Of a stretch of 39,468 nucleotides of DNA, positions 28,594-36,702 are shown in pieces. Every line of letters starts with the position of its first letter. The stretch's first letter is position 1. Origin of the DNA: an uncultured Anaerolineae bacterium (lineage in GTDB: Bacteria; Chloroflexota; Anaerolineae; Anaerolineales; Villigracilaceae). The stretch lies in assembly GCA_903854805.1 (NCBI GenBank), contig CAINXK010000029.1, positions 1-39,468 on the forward strand. The letters run 5' to 3'. Position numbers and translations under genes: made by a program. The notes under the pieces are model-generated. The model searched no databases, had not been told where the DNA came from, and saw only the letters and a list, made by a program, of their open reading frames with translations.

Positions 28594-28940
28594 TTGATTG
28601 GCAACTTTCTCAGTACAACGGGATCGGATCTAATCTATGAAACGATTAGGTATTATATCCGTTTTTTTCTGGGCTAATTTTTACAAAAAACCATGGCCTG
28701 CTGCCAACCAGATTATAACCTGCACAGCATAATTGATCAGCTCGTCAGATTGGTGCCGTCTGGGTTTAAAGTAGCGTAAAGGGGCTAAAGTTTGGGATTG
28801 GCGGAATGAGATTGGATGATAGTTCCAACGGATTTGCGCCGTGGCTATGCGAATAAATTTTACGAGAATCAATTCGCATGTATTGAAAATTGACCGGCAT
28901 CCATACCATTGCCACGCTAGAAATCGAGTTCGGGATGTGG
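28594..28940. other. Intergenic region
   Basis: About 350 nt between two minus-strand genes. It should hold the promoter of the membrane-protein gene and the end of the kinase transcript. I see no gene, strong hairpin or repeat. Confidence 0.4.
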
Positions 28941-31040
28941 TCAAACCTGCCAGGGCAGGCTGACGATGAAACGACTGCCCTGGCCAAATTCACTTTCCAC
29001 AGACACGCTGCCAGCATGCAGTTCAACTATTTGCTTGACTATCGCCAGTCCCAGCCCAGTTCCCGGGTATTGGCGAGAAAGCCCCATATCCAGCTGCACA
29101 AATGGCTGAAACAGGCGGGGTAGATCCTCTGGCTTTATTCCAATGCCGGTATCACGGACAGTAATTACCACCCGCTGAGAATCGGGCTGACCTGTCACCG
29201 ATAATTCAATATCGCCTCCAACCGGTGTAAATTTGATGGCATTGTTTAGCAGGTTTACAATCACTTGCTGTAAGCGCCGCTCATCAGCATGGAGAATGAT
29301 ATTTTCCGGTGACACATGGAAAGATAAATGCTGTTTCTTTATGATAGCCTGGGCATTCAGCTTCTGAATACTTGCCTGGCAAATGCCCTGCAATGAACAA
29401 GGGGTTAATTGAAGCACTAATCCACCCGCCTCGAGCCTTGAATAATCCAACATTTGATTGATCAAATCCAATAAATGCAGACCACTTTTTTCGATATTTC
29501 GAATCGCTGTGGTTTGTTTCGGATTAATTTCTCCCAAAGAATTTGTCTGAAGCACCTGCGAAAGACCAAGAATACCCGTTAGTGGTGTACGCAGTTCATG
29601 ACTCATAATGGCCATAAATTCATCCTTGGCCTTTGAGGCTTTTTCCAAGGCTGCATTCAATTTTTGCAAATCGGCAGTACGTTCCAGCACGCGCGCCTCC
29701 AGTTCATCATATGCGACGCGCAAAGCAGCCTCAGCCTGTTTACGGTCGGTAATATCCGTGTGGGTTCCGAACATCATCAATGGCTTACCGCCAGCCGTAT
29801 AGGTAATGACACAACCGCGATCATGAACCCAAACCCAATGTCCATCCTTGTGTTTCATACGTAGTTCACAATCATAGTATGGCAACTCCCCGGCGAAATG
29901 GCGTTCCAAAAGTGCAGATGATTGTTTCAGGTCATCCGGGTTGGCCAACAACTCCCAAGTAGTGATAGTGGTAGGCATTAATTCAGCCAGCGTATATCCG
30001 CAGATTTGCGCCCAAATTTCATTAAAGATCGTTTCCCCAGTCTGAATATTCCATACCCAGGTGCCAGCCCGGGTAGCTTCAATAACCATTTCCAAACGCC
30101 ATTGCAGGTCATACAGGTTTTCTTCTGCCAGCTTACGAGCACTGATATCGCTGATCACCACTAATGCAGCCACAGGTTCGGCAGAGTCCTGTTTTAAGTA
30201 CGCCAATGGTTCCTTCGTGACGATAGCTTCCAGATGCCCCCAAAAATGCGAGCCATCCTGCCTTTGCATCTTGATATCCAGGGTTCGCGGTTGGCCTGTT
30301 TCAAAGAGCTGCCTGCGGTATAGAAAGTAAGCCGGTTGGTATTGCGGGTGAACAAAGCGATGGAATGGTGTATTCACCATGGCACCCCGGGTTGCATCCA
30401 GCAGGCTGGCGGCGGTCAGGTTTGTTTCCAAAATCAAATCATCCACGCTAATCGTGCAATATCCCACCGGGGCCAGATCGTACAGATCGAAATAACGCGC
30501 CCGCGCAGCTAACAATTCGCCCTGGGTTCTACGCAATTCTTGGTTCTGCATCTCAAGTTCAATCTTATTGGTACGCAAATCGTCGAGCAAAATCTCGTGC
30601 TGTCGAACTTTTTCTCGCAAGTCAAGATTCAAACTATAGGTGGGAGACTTCAAGCACTCAGTAATGTCATGAATGATGGTAAAAGTCACTGGCTTTTGCT
30701 GCCAAACAAAGATGGAAGAAATTTCTTCCACAATGCGCTCTTCGCCATTGGCCAACCGGTGCGGCAGAACCAGATTAATTCGGCCCTCGTTTTTTGCTTT
30801 TTGGCGCTCCAGCGCCACCTGTTCGGCTGGCAAGGCATTGATTTCATCGATTGACATGCCGCATAGTTTTGATCTGGGGTATCCGTAAAACTGTACCGCA
30901 GCCGGATTGGCTTCCAGAATAATGCCAGTTTCGGGCTCAACCAACAACATGATCGCCGCGCTCTCAAACATCAGGCGCAAAGATAGATCATCCCTGGCAA
31001 AAAATGGGGATTCCTGGCTGCTCATTTTATTATTCCCCAT
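28941..31040 (-). CDS. Multi-PAS sensor histidine kinase
   Basis: This 699-residue kinase has no membrane segment, so the signal is probably cytoplasmic. In order: PAS (LMFESAAIMLLVEPETG, ANPAAVQFYGYP) at about 20-130, a short coiled coil, PAS (RARYFDLYDLAPVGYC) at about 180-300, PAS/PAC (EATRAGTWVWNIQTGETIF) at about 315-440, HisKA (MSHELRTPLTGILGL, phospho-accepting His near 478), and HATPase (NLLNNAIKFTPVGGD, DTGIGIKPEDLP, GTGLGLAIV). The first two PAS domains are close paralogues of those in the broken kinase at 5232-8810. ATG 31040 has AGGAG seven bases upstream. No response regulator gene lies nearby, so the kinase is an orphan. Confidence 0.92.
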   Translation of the reverse strand: MGNNKMSSQESPFFARDDLSLRLMFESAAIMLLVEPETGIILEANPAAVQFYGYPRSKLCGMSIDEINALPAEQVALERQKAKNEGRINLVLPHRLANGEERIVEEISSIFVWQQKPVTFTIIHDITECLKSPTYSLNLDLREKVRQHEILLDDLRTNKIELEMQNQELRRTQGELLAARARYFDLYDLAPVGYCTISVDDLILETNLTAASLLDATRGAMVNTPFHRFVHPQYQPAYFLYRRQLFETGQPRTLDIKMQRQDGSHFWGHLEAIVTKEPLAYLKQDSAEPVAALVVISDISARKLAEENLYDLQWRLEMVIEATRAGTWVWNIQTGETIFNEIWAQICGYTLAELMPTTITTWELLANPDDLKQSSALLERHFAGELPYYDCELRMKHKDGHWVWVHDRGCVITYTAGGKPLMMFGTHTDITDRKQAEAALRVAYDELEARVLERTADLQKLNAALEKASKAKDEFMAIMSHELRTPLTGILGLSQVLQTNSLGEINPKQTTAIRNIEKSGLHLLDLINQMLDYSRLEAGGLVLQLTPCSLQGICQASIQKLNAQAIIKKQHLSFHVSPENIILHADERRLQQVIVNLLNNAIKFTPVGGDIELSVTGQPDSQRVVITVRDTGIGIKPEDLPRLFQPFVQLDMGLSRQYPGTGLGLAIVKQIVELHAGSVSVESEFGQGSRFIVSLPWQV

Positions 31041-31644
31041 ACCCTGGCTCCTGAATAATTGAAAAGACTATACTCATTAACATATTTATTCCAGCGAGCA
31101 ATCCGCATTGCACCCGCTTTTTTACACAAACCGGTCCCGAATTTCATAGTGCATAGACTGGAACAATTAATGTCAGCCAGCCCCCAGACAAGTGGTAGCA
31201 CCCAGGCTATTTTGCGAATGTTGATTGCCCAGGCGTCACATCAGAGTGGGCTAAATATGTTCGAGCCTGCACTGCTTTACTTATTATATTATCAATCGCA
31301 AAGCAATGCACAATCAAACGCAGTAGATTTGCGAAAAACCTCAATTTTATTGTCACAATCCACCCATCCAGGCCGCCGCGCTTCCAACGGGTCGGAAACT
31401 TTCAAACAATCGCAGCCATCGCCAGAATCAGCCTGCGTGCTACCCGCGCGAGCGGGGCTGCGCTGGCACCTGAGCCTGTGTATCTGCTCAGACGCTCCGG
31501 GCTTTCCGCTAATGATTGAAAACGCACCCGAATAATGGCTTTCGGCCTTGGGTGGCGCTCGTTTAAATCATCCAAAACCAGTTAACCGCATGAATTGATC
31601 AGATACGGAAAATAATCTCATCCGTACAATATTTTTCCAGCTGG
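31041..31644. other. Intergenic region
   Basis: About 600 nt. A long plus-strand frame here (31059-31535, TTG start) has low-complexity, shadow-like composition and no ribosome-binding site. An inverted repeat TACGGA ... TCCGTA at 31604-31626 follows the isomerase-like gene and may be part of its 3' end. Nothing else is supported. Confidence 0.45.
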
Positions 31645-33081
31645 CTAGCACACCCGAATGACTTCAATGCCCAGCAGGGCAGCCAGTTTCTCAATTTTCT
31701 CTGCAATTAGCCCTACGCCAATCGCACAGTGATGCGAAGGACCAGCTTTGGCCCAAGCATTCACAAAAGCCTTGGCTCCGAGCGGGAAGCGGTAACGACT
31801 GTTGGTGTTGCCGATCATCAAGACAGGTCCCGGCTCAGTCTGCCCTTCAGCGACGAGCAGCTTAATCGAGCCATCTCGCTCCTGTAAAACTGATAACAAC
31901 GTGACCGGTCCGTGTTTGACACTCATCTGGATTGACAACCCCTGTCCGGGTTTCCCATGGAAGACAGTCAGCGGCACAAGCTGAACTTTACCTTCAGCAA
32001 TCGCCGAATGTGCCGGGCCATCATGCCCCAGCATGACGATATCGTCCACGAAATCCATCGCGTAAAATTCCGAGAAGGAGCCCCCAGCCCCAAAGCTATC
32101 CATAATCTTCATGGCGAAGGCATTTTTGATTTCGAACTCGCCCGCCACAGGCACATGGTTGGCAGTCAGCAGCGTGTTACCCGCAATAATCGAGGTGACG
32201 ATCTCTTCGTGCTCATTCCCCGGCTGGCCCTCGTAGTAGTAAGCCATGAAGCCCAGGTGATGTTTCTCCACAAGGCGGTGTAGTGCGCAACTGGTGAGCG
32301 CCGCTCGGCGAAGATCGCTCGGGCTGCACTCCAAACTGACACTAAATGTGCTTTCAAACCGCGAAAGCATTCCAAGAATCTCATCATCCGAGACAGCCCG
32401 ACGAATTGCGGCCAACTCGTCCATTTCAGTGATGACAAAACGCGTTTCGAATACCCCCGCCAATTGGGTAAAGTCAGAGTACACATCCAGCATGCCGCAA
32501 TAATAATGTCCAAGCAGCCCAATTGAAGTATCACGCAGGGTTGCTTTCACATAAGCAGCATCCAACCAGGCCTGAATTTCGCGCCAACTATCTTCAGCAT
32601 CCAGAACACCTGTCACGAGATGGTAATCCACACCTGTGCGCTTAAAAACGCTGGCGATTTCAGGGGTGGAACATGCCTGACAATGCGCCAACCACTCCCC
32701 AGTCATAACCTCGCGGGAAGGCAATGAGTTGAAGTAGTCATAATCAATCCGTGCTACCGGCTGCAAATTTAACACCACGACTGGAACCTTGGCCTGCTTG
32801 ACAACCGGCAGGACAGTGGAACTGAGCGCATAAGTAGAGATATAAAGAAAGATGATTTCTACGCGCTCAGTCACAAAGAGCTCTGCAGCCTGCTGGGCTT
32901 TTTCGACTGAATCAACCAACCCGGCATTTACAACGCAGACCTGGCTACTCTCCATTTTTTTGTGAATGAATGTCTGGTAACCCTCCAGGCGCTCTTTCAA
33001 ACCGGCGAATTGGGGCCAGTAAGTATCCAACCCAATCCCAAACAAGCCGACCTTGATCGTTGAACTTTGGTCATGATTCAT
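31645..33081 (-). CDS. L-arabinose/L-fucose isomerase-family protein
   Basis: The start is ATG 33081 (MNHDQSSTIK) with GGAG five bases upstream. A frame back to 33102 exists. The 478-residue protein begins with a Rossmann-like strand (KVGLFGIGLDTYWPQF). It carries residues typical of the metal site of the AraA/FucI superfamily: Glu in GEFEIKNAFAMK, Glu in GSFSEFYAMDF, His in GHDGPAH, and His in GPSHHCAIGVG near the C-terminus. It therefore probably isomerises a sugar in the cytoplasm. The substrate is uncertain, because many such proteins are annotated as arabinose isomerase without proof. It is monocistronic, but may work with sugars released by the mannosidase locus upstream. Confidence 0.82.
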   Translation of the reverse strand: MNHDQSSTIKVGLFGIGLDTYWPQFAGLKERLEGYQTFIHKKMESSQVCVVNAGLVDSVEKAQQAAELFVTERVEIIFLYISTYALSSTVLPVVKQAKVPVVVLNLQPVARIDYDYFNSLPSREVMTGEWLAHCQACSTPEIASVFKRTGVDYHLVTGVLDAEDSWREIQAWLDAAYVKATLRDTSIGLLGHYYCGMLDVYSDFTQLAGVFETRFVITEMDELAAIRRAVSDDEILGMLSRFESTFSVSLECSPSDLRRAALTSCALHRLVEKHHLGFMAYYYEGQPGNEHEEIVTSIIAGNTLLTANHVPVAGEFEIKNAFAMKIMDSFGAGGSFSEFYAMDFVDDIVMLGHDGPAHSAIAEGKVQLVPLTVFHGKPGQGLSIQMSVKHGPVTLLSVLQERDGSIKLLVAEGQTEPGPVLMIGNTNSRYRFPLGAKAFVNAWAKAGPSHHCAIGVGLIAEKIEKLAALLGIEVIRVC

Positions 33082-33725
33082 GTGCACTCCATACATTTTC
33101 ATTAATGTCGATTTGTATTTACGTACCGAATTCAGGTTCCGCGCTTACCCATCACAGCCATTGCGTACCAGGCTAGCGCCATCGAATATGCTGCCTTGTG
33201 CAGGGCAACCCTTTGATGCGCACACACAGCAATCCGCGCAATAAATATCAGCCAGCGTTTAGCAAACCGAGGCAGCCGGTCAGCAGATTCGTCCATCAAA
33301 TATTGATGGAACACCAGGCTGCCACACACTCTATGGATTGCTAGCTATCTTAACGATAAGTTCCCCCAGCTTCATAATAGTACACCCGGGCACAATGCTG
33401 TGCAATGGGTATTTCAAATGAAAGCGCGGCTTATTATTCCGGAAAGGATTAGCTCAGGATGGAATGATTGGTTTTCAAGTCCCTTACCCCAGCCCGCTCC
33501 CACGGAGAATTCGAATCCAAGAGAGCGATTAATACGCGACATGACCAGCGTTATCTGTGGGCCAAAGCGAAAAGCGATCTCGGGAAAGTTGATGATTATC
33601 GGTCAGCGTTGGTGATATAAAAGAGGCTCACAACCATCAACGCCTTTGATAAGCTCTACAACGATTAAAAAGCCAGCCGGATGGCTGGCTTTTACTTGCC
33701 AAATAAATGCTTGAATGCAGGCTGA
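33082..33725. other. Intergenic region
   Basis: About 640 nt without a supported gene. The minus strand should carry the promoter of the isomerase-like gene. A plus-strand segment 33583-33693 has a weak promoter-like sequence (TTGATG, then TGATATAAAA) followed by about 75 nt and a terminator. It could be a second small RNA, but the promoter is poor. Confidence 0.4.
33668..33693. terminator. Bidirectional rho-independent terminator
   Basis: AAAAGCCAGCC-GGAT-GGCTGGCTTTT is a perfect 11-bp stem with a four-base loop and T residues on both strands. It lies 33 nt after the stop of the SipW-type gene and should end the SipW/TasA operon. Confidence 0.88.
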
Positions 33726-34547
33726 TTACGGGACAGGTGTGCTTGCTATTTCTATTGTGGGCTCTGACGGTGGTCCGGTTGGCGACGGCAGATCGGTTGG
33801 CGGTTCGGTTGGAGCTTCGGTTGGCGTCTCAGTTGGCGTCTCAGTTGGCGAGGGCGTGGAAATGGGCAGCAATGTTGGGGGCTCAGCCAGCAAGCTGATT
33901 GACGTGCTGGTCGGCTCTGATCTGGCTGTGGGCGATGGTGTCTCAGGTGTGCCGGTCTGCTCCAGAGTGAGGCTGGGCAGCGGTGTAACACTCCTCAATG
34001 GGGTTGGGGTTAATGTGCCGCTCGGGATTCTTACAAGAGTACGCAGGCTGGCACGCAGCGCAATAATTTCGCGATCTACAAACCAGGCTCCGCTGGCATT
34101 AACTTTCAAAAGGTCCTGAATGGCGGCTAAAACATACCCGAGTAGGGGGACCCGGGCGCGGTAGACACCCACCAAACTGACCCTGGCGCTGCCCCATTCA
34201 TCTGGTGCTATGTTGGCATCCCCCTTCGTGATAAATTTGCCGTCAGGTCGCAACTCAATCACTCGATGGGTTACCAGATTATCATTCACAAGAAGGGTCA
34301 CGATCGATCCTGCAGCAGGGAGCAGCGGCGGTGGGGAAATAAGGATCACATCGCCAGCCTTGATGGTAGGTGACATACTACCACTGTAAACAAATAAGGT
34401 GTGGTACCAGCGATTAGGAAGGATGCCATAGGCGATAAAAAGGCTAAACAACACCAGACCCGCGATCAAGAGATCGAAAATGGCATTGAGCCACCTTTTT
34501 AACAGGGGAGCATGTTTATACGAACTGTAATAACGCCTATCAGACAT
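33726..34547 (-). CDS. SipW-type signal peptidase I with TasA-like motif and Pro/Thr-rich tail
   Basis: This membrane serine peptidase of the ER/archaeal type has 273 residues. A membrane helix covers 21-43. The catalytic residues are Ser57 (SGSMSPT), His94 (VTHRVIEL) and Asp110 (TKGDAN). A second hydrophobic segment ends near residue 147. Immediately after it comes ASGAWFVD (151-158), almost identical to GSGAWFTD at the signal-cleavage region of the TasA-like product encoded just upstream. Residues about 175-273 are a Pro/Thr/Ser-rich stalk with PTET repeats. The shorter SipW-type paralogue ends where this motif begins. I infer possible self-cleavage or stalk display outside the cell. It is the last gene of the cassette. 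Confidence 0.85.
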   Translation of the reverse strand: MSDRRYYSSYKHAPLLKRWLNAIFDLLIAGLVLFSLFIAYGILPNRWYHTLFVYSGSMSPTIKAGDVILISPPPLLPAAGSIVTLLVNDNLVTHRVIELRPDGKFITKGDANIAPDEWGSARVSLVGVYRARVPLLGYVLAAIQDLLKVNASGAWFVDREIIALRASLRTLVRIPSGTLTPTPLRSVTPLPSLTLEQTGTPETPSPTARSEPTSTSISLLAEPPTLLPISTPSPTETPTETPTEAPTEPPTDLPSPTGPPSEPTIEIASTPVP

Positions 34548-34567
34548 TCAGCCTCGATTTTAAAAAA

Positions 34568-35173
34568 CTATTTCGACCAATCTTCGGCAGTGCTGATCCA
34601 CTGGGTGGCATCCAACTGCAAGTTAGCCGCAAAATTGGATTGGTTATAACCGTCGCCTGCGCTACCTTTCATTTTTGCCTGGAAAGAGAAACAGGCACGA
34701 TCATTAGGTTTAAATGGCTCAGAATTCATAAGAATATATCTATTGGGCTTCATCAACTCTGAAACAGATTTATCCGTAAACCAGATAATGTTGTTTCCAC
34801 CACTCTCACCATCGTGCTTGCCATCACTTCGACTGGAAGAATTTTTATCAGGGTTGATGATGATAGCCTGGATAAGGATCTCGTTCTCCATCCCACCTGG
34901 CGCGCTGACATCCGTTAGCTTGCCACGCCATTTCGTGTTATAGCTGCCACCGTTACTCACGCAAAATCTGAGCAACTCCTGATAACCCGCGCCGGGTTCA
35001 AGATCGGGGTTGGACCTGACCTCATCGCTGACCAACAGGGCAACCTTGCCGGTTGTGATGATGTTTTTCTCGATGGTGACAGAGTCTGTGAACCAGGCAC
35101 CACTGCCGGTGATCCCATAAGCCATGATCGCAAATAGAATAAAAAGAAAAGAAAAACCAAAGATACGTTTCAT
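34568..35173 (-). CDS. TasA/CalY-like secreted fibre protein (second copy)
   Basis: I choose ATG 35173 (MKRIFGFSF), preceded by GAGG. ATG 35200 would add nine residues. The 201-residue protein has a hydrophobic signal segment and then GSGAWFTDSVTIEKNIITTG, the hallmark of SipW-processed TasA/camelysin proteins. The mature part is mostly beta-prone, with LEPGAGYQELLRFCVSNGGSYNTKW as in that family's jelly-roll, and ends with NLQLDATQW. Members form extracellular fibres or surface layers in Bacillus. Here that role is inferred from the family. It lies between two SipW-type peptidase genes. Confidence 0.82.
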   Translation of the reverse strand: MKRIFGFSFLFILFAIMAYGITGSGAWFTDSVTIEKNIITTGKVALLVSDEVRSNPDLEPGAGYQELLRFCVSNGGSYNTKWRGKLTDVSAPGGMENEILIQAIIINPDKNSSSRSDGKHDGESGGNNIIWFTDKSVSELMKPNRYILMNSEPFKPNDRACFSFQAKMKGSAGDGYNQSNFAANLQLDATQWISTAEDWSK

Positions 35174-35220
35174 AATAAAATAACCTCGCATGAATAACAA
35201 TCCGACTGGAGATCGTGGGC

Positions 35221-35625
35221 TCAGGTACTCTTCACCATTGACCGAAGGACAACTTGAATAAAATCAATGGCATAGCCAATTTTAGGGATCGCGAAAAGCA
35301 CCTTCCCATCAACACTATTAATCTTTTCCATATCAATTGCATTGTTGGCATCACCCTGTGTGGAGATGCGTCCATCTTCAACCGCCACCACCCGGTGAAT
35401 GGTGGGCCCAATGGCAGCAGAAAAGAGCACCACATCGCCAGGTTTGACCGCAATATCTTTCTGTACAAAAACGACCGCGAGATCACCAGGCTGATAAGTG
35501 GGCCGCATCGAACCTGAAAACAGGTAAACAAAACGGAACGGGAGTATCCCCATCTGACAAAAAATGATGAAGAACATCAACCCACACAGGCCAAAAAACA
35601 AGATGTTGCCAAGGTTTTTTTTCAT
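35221..35625 (-). CDS. SipW-type signal peptidase I (short form)
   Basis: ATG 35625 (MKKNLGNILF) gives 134 residues. A frame back to 35685 would read through the upstream hairpin. A membrane helix covers about 7-30. Catalytic residues are Ser39 (SGSMRPT), His77 (TIHRVV) and Asp92 (TQGDAN), so it uses the Ser/His/Asp arrangement of SipW and eukaryotic/archaeal enzymes rather than Ser/Lys. A C-terminal hydrophobic segment (YAIDFIQVVLRSM) probably anchors it. It should cleave the adjacent TasA-like precursors. Its own ribosome-binding site is weak, in keeping with low expression relative to its substrate. Confidence 0.88.
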   Translation of the reverse strand: MKKNLGNILFFGLCGLMFFIIFCQMGILPFRFVYLFSGSMRPTYQPGDLAVVFVQKDIAVKPGDVVLFSAAIGPTIHRVVAVEDGRISTQGDANNAIDMEKINSVDGKVLFAIPKIGYAIDFIQVVLRSMVKST

Positions 35626-35650
35626 AATATTCTTTGAGATTTTAGAGAAT

Positions 35651-35680
35651 GGGGGAGCCTGGAAAATTCCAGGCTCCCCC
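35651..35680 (-). terminator. Very stable hairpin between TasA-like and SipW-type genes
   Basis: GGGGGAGCCTGGAA and TTCCAGGCTCCCCC form a 14-bp G/C-rich stem around two A residues. It lies 18 nt after the stop of the first TasA-like gene, with no T-run. It may be an attenuator or mRNA-protecting hairpin that keeps the structural protein in excess over its peptidase. Confidence 0.6.
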
Positions 35681-35697
35681 TGCATTGCGAGTGCTAT

Positions 35698-36312
35698 TTA
35701 ATTGCCAGCAGGAGTTTTTTGCGTGGCCTTGATGACAAGATCATAGGTGATTGTTTTGCCTTGGAACGTATCGTCGGCATTCGGATCGAATACTAATTCC
35801 ATTGACATCCAGCCAACTTCACCCACAGTCAGATATGGGTAAACATAGGTAGCAGACCATACAGAATTAGGATCAAGTGATGCCAAATCATAGAGAGTAT
35901 TGATACCCACAGAATTAAATACTCCCACCTGATTCCCAGCATCATCATTGTCTTGGATACTTACAATAATTAGCTTTTTAGCAAACTCTGCGCCACCAGG
36001 TGTTTGCAAAAGGCTGGCCCAGTCATAATAAACTTTTCCGGCATCAGCATTTCCTGTGATCTTCATACAGATTGTTTGATTTACAACGTCGCCTGGAACC
36101 ATATTCTCAAAATTCCAGGCCGAGGCAGCGCTGCCCCAAGATGTATTGTTTGGTTCTGTTATGCAATTATTAGCCAAAACCAGGCCCATCGTACCAGAAG
36201 AAATTTTGCTGCCGGTTATTGTTTGGCTTGCTGAGAAATATGCGAACGCGCCAGTGCTGAACATGGCGATGCTTACGAGTAAGGTTGCAATAACAAAAAT
36301 CTTGGTTTTCAT
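35698..36312 (-). CDS. TasA/CalY-like secreted fibre protein (first copy)
   Basis: The 204-residue precursor has a signal peptide (1-25) ending in TGAFAYFSASQTITGS, the TasA/camelysin cleavage pattern (small residue, Ala, then aromatic and Phe). The mature beta-rich domain includes NNCITEPNNTSWG, GDVVNQTICMKITGNADAG and a C-terminal TYDLVIKATQK strand, as in the family. It is first in the cassette and followed by a stable hairpin, so it is probably the most abundant product. The start has GAGG six bases upstream. Its leader contains a long stem-loop (36362-36405). The product should form an extracellular fibre or matrix component. That role is taken from Bacillus relatives. Confidence 0.85.
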   Translation of the reverse strand: MKTKIFVIATLLVSIAMFSTGAFAYFSASQTITGSKISSGTMGLVLANNCITEPNNTSWGSAASAWNFENMVPGDVVNQTICMKITGNADAGKVYYDWASLLQTPGGAEFAKKLIIVSIQDNDDAGNQVGVFNSVGINTLYDLASLDPNSVWSATYVYPYLTVGEVGWMSMELVFDPNADDTFQGKTITYDLVIKATQKTPAGN

Positions 36313-36361
36313 GATATCCTCAAAAAAAAGTATTTTCTCCCTACGGAGGTGGATACGAACC

Positions 36362-36405
36362 CCAATCGTAATCTTGAGTATCTCGTAACCCAGAAGGACG
36401 ATTGG
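36362..36405 (-). promoter_or_regulatory. Stem-loop in the leader of the TasA/SipW cassette
   Basis: CCAATCGT and ACGATTGG are perfect 8-nt complements around a 28-nt interior that can fold further. The element lies 50-93 nt upstream of the first TasA-like start codon. It could be a 5' UTR structure or operator. No known riboswitch signature is recognised. Confidence 0.35.
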
Positions 36406-36511
36406 TTTGGATAAAGGTTCAAATAAAGGTTAGCTTTTCTGTCAGGCAGCCTCCTAACGCGTGAAAAAGTCAGGCTGTGCAGGTGTCTATGGGAATCGGG
36501 CTAGAATAGAA

Positions 36512-36540
36512 TTGACTTTACCATCCCCGGTGTGTATAAT
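36512..36540 (+). promoter_or_regulatory. Consensus-like sigma-70 promoter of a small RNA
   Basis: TTGACT (36512-36517) and TATAAT (36535-36540) are separated by exactly 17 nt. It is the best promoter in the window. No protein gene follows on this strand for 1 kb, and a terminator lies 42-77 nt downstream. The expected transcription start is about 36547. Confidence 0.8.
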
Positions 36541-36546
36541 TAAAAT

Positions 36547-36617
36547 AACACAAAGGGTGCCGCCCGGTACCTTTCGTAGCCAGCTTCGGAGAGCGCTAAC
36601 TCTCTGAAGCTTTTTTT
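36547..36617 (+). ncRNA. Candidate small non-coding RNA (about 71 nt)
   Basis: A near-consensus promoter is followed by about 71 nt and a strong terminator, with no open frame or ribosome-binding site between them. The 5' half folds into a hairpin (AAAGG(G)TGCC-gccc-GGTACCTTT), the middle CGTAGCC is single-stranded, and the 3' half is the terminator stem. It is encoded between the TasA/SipW cassette and the PilZ gene, both on the opposite strand. It overlaps neither coding sequence but starts within the intergenic region of the TasA leader. The family is unknown. It does not match the 6S, SRP, tmRNA or RNase P signatures I know. A trans-acting regulator is the simplest reading. Confidence 0.7.
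36582..36617 (+). terminator. Rho-independent terminator of the small RNA
   Basis: AGCTTCGGAGAG pairs with CTCTCTGAAGCT (12 bp with one G/T) around a CGCTAA loop and is followed by seven T residues. Confidence 0.9.
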
Positions 36618-36651
36618 ATGATCGCCAACTACCTGCACTTTCGAATAAAAC

Positions 36652-36680
36652 CATTTACACAATTGGAAATTGTGTAAATG
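36652..36680 (-). terminator. Hairpin downstream of the PilZ gene
   Basis: CATTTACACAATT-gga-AATTGTGTAAATG is a perfect 13-bp stem, 22 nt after the PilZ stop codon. On the minus strand it is followed by GGTTTTATT, a short T-run, so it probably terminates PilZ transcription. Confidence 0.65.
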
Positions 36681-36702
36681 AAAACACCATAATCAAGCGT
36701 CC

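Noticed and set aside
31059..31535. 158-codon plus-strand frame
   Set aside because: TTG start, no ribosome-binding site, no domain, composition like random translation.
33430..33540. tRNA-like stretch with TAGCTCAGGATGG and GAATTCGAATCC
   Set aside because: No matching D-stem, anticodon stem or acceptor stem can be folded around these words.
36340..36420. Possible tRNA or riboswitch upstream of the TasA-like gene
   Set aside because: The CTCGTAA loop-like and GGTTCGTATCC words are not flanked by pairing stems. Only a simple long stem-loop is supported.
36547..36617. Similarity of GCCGCCCGG to the ZTP riboswitch core
   Set aside because: The required upstream domain of that riboswitch is missing and no gene follows on this strand.
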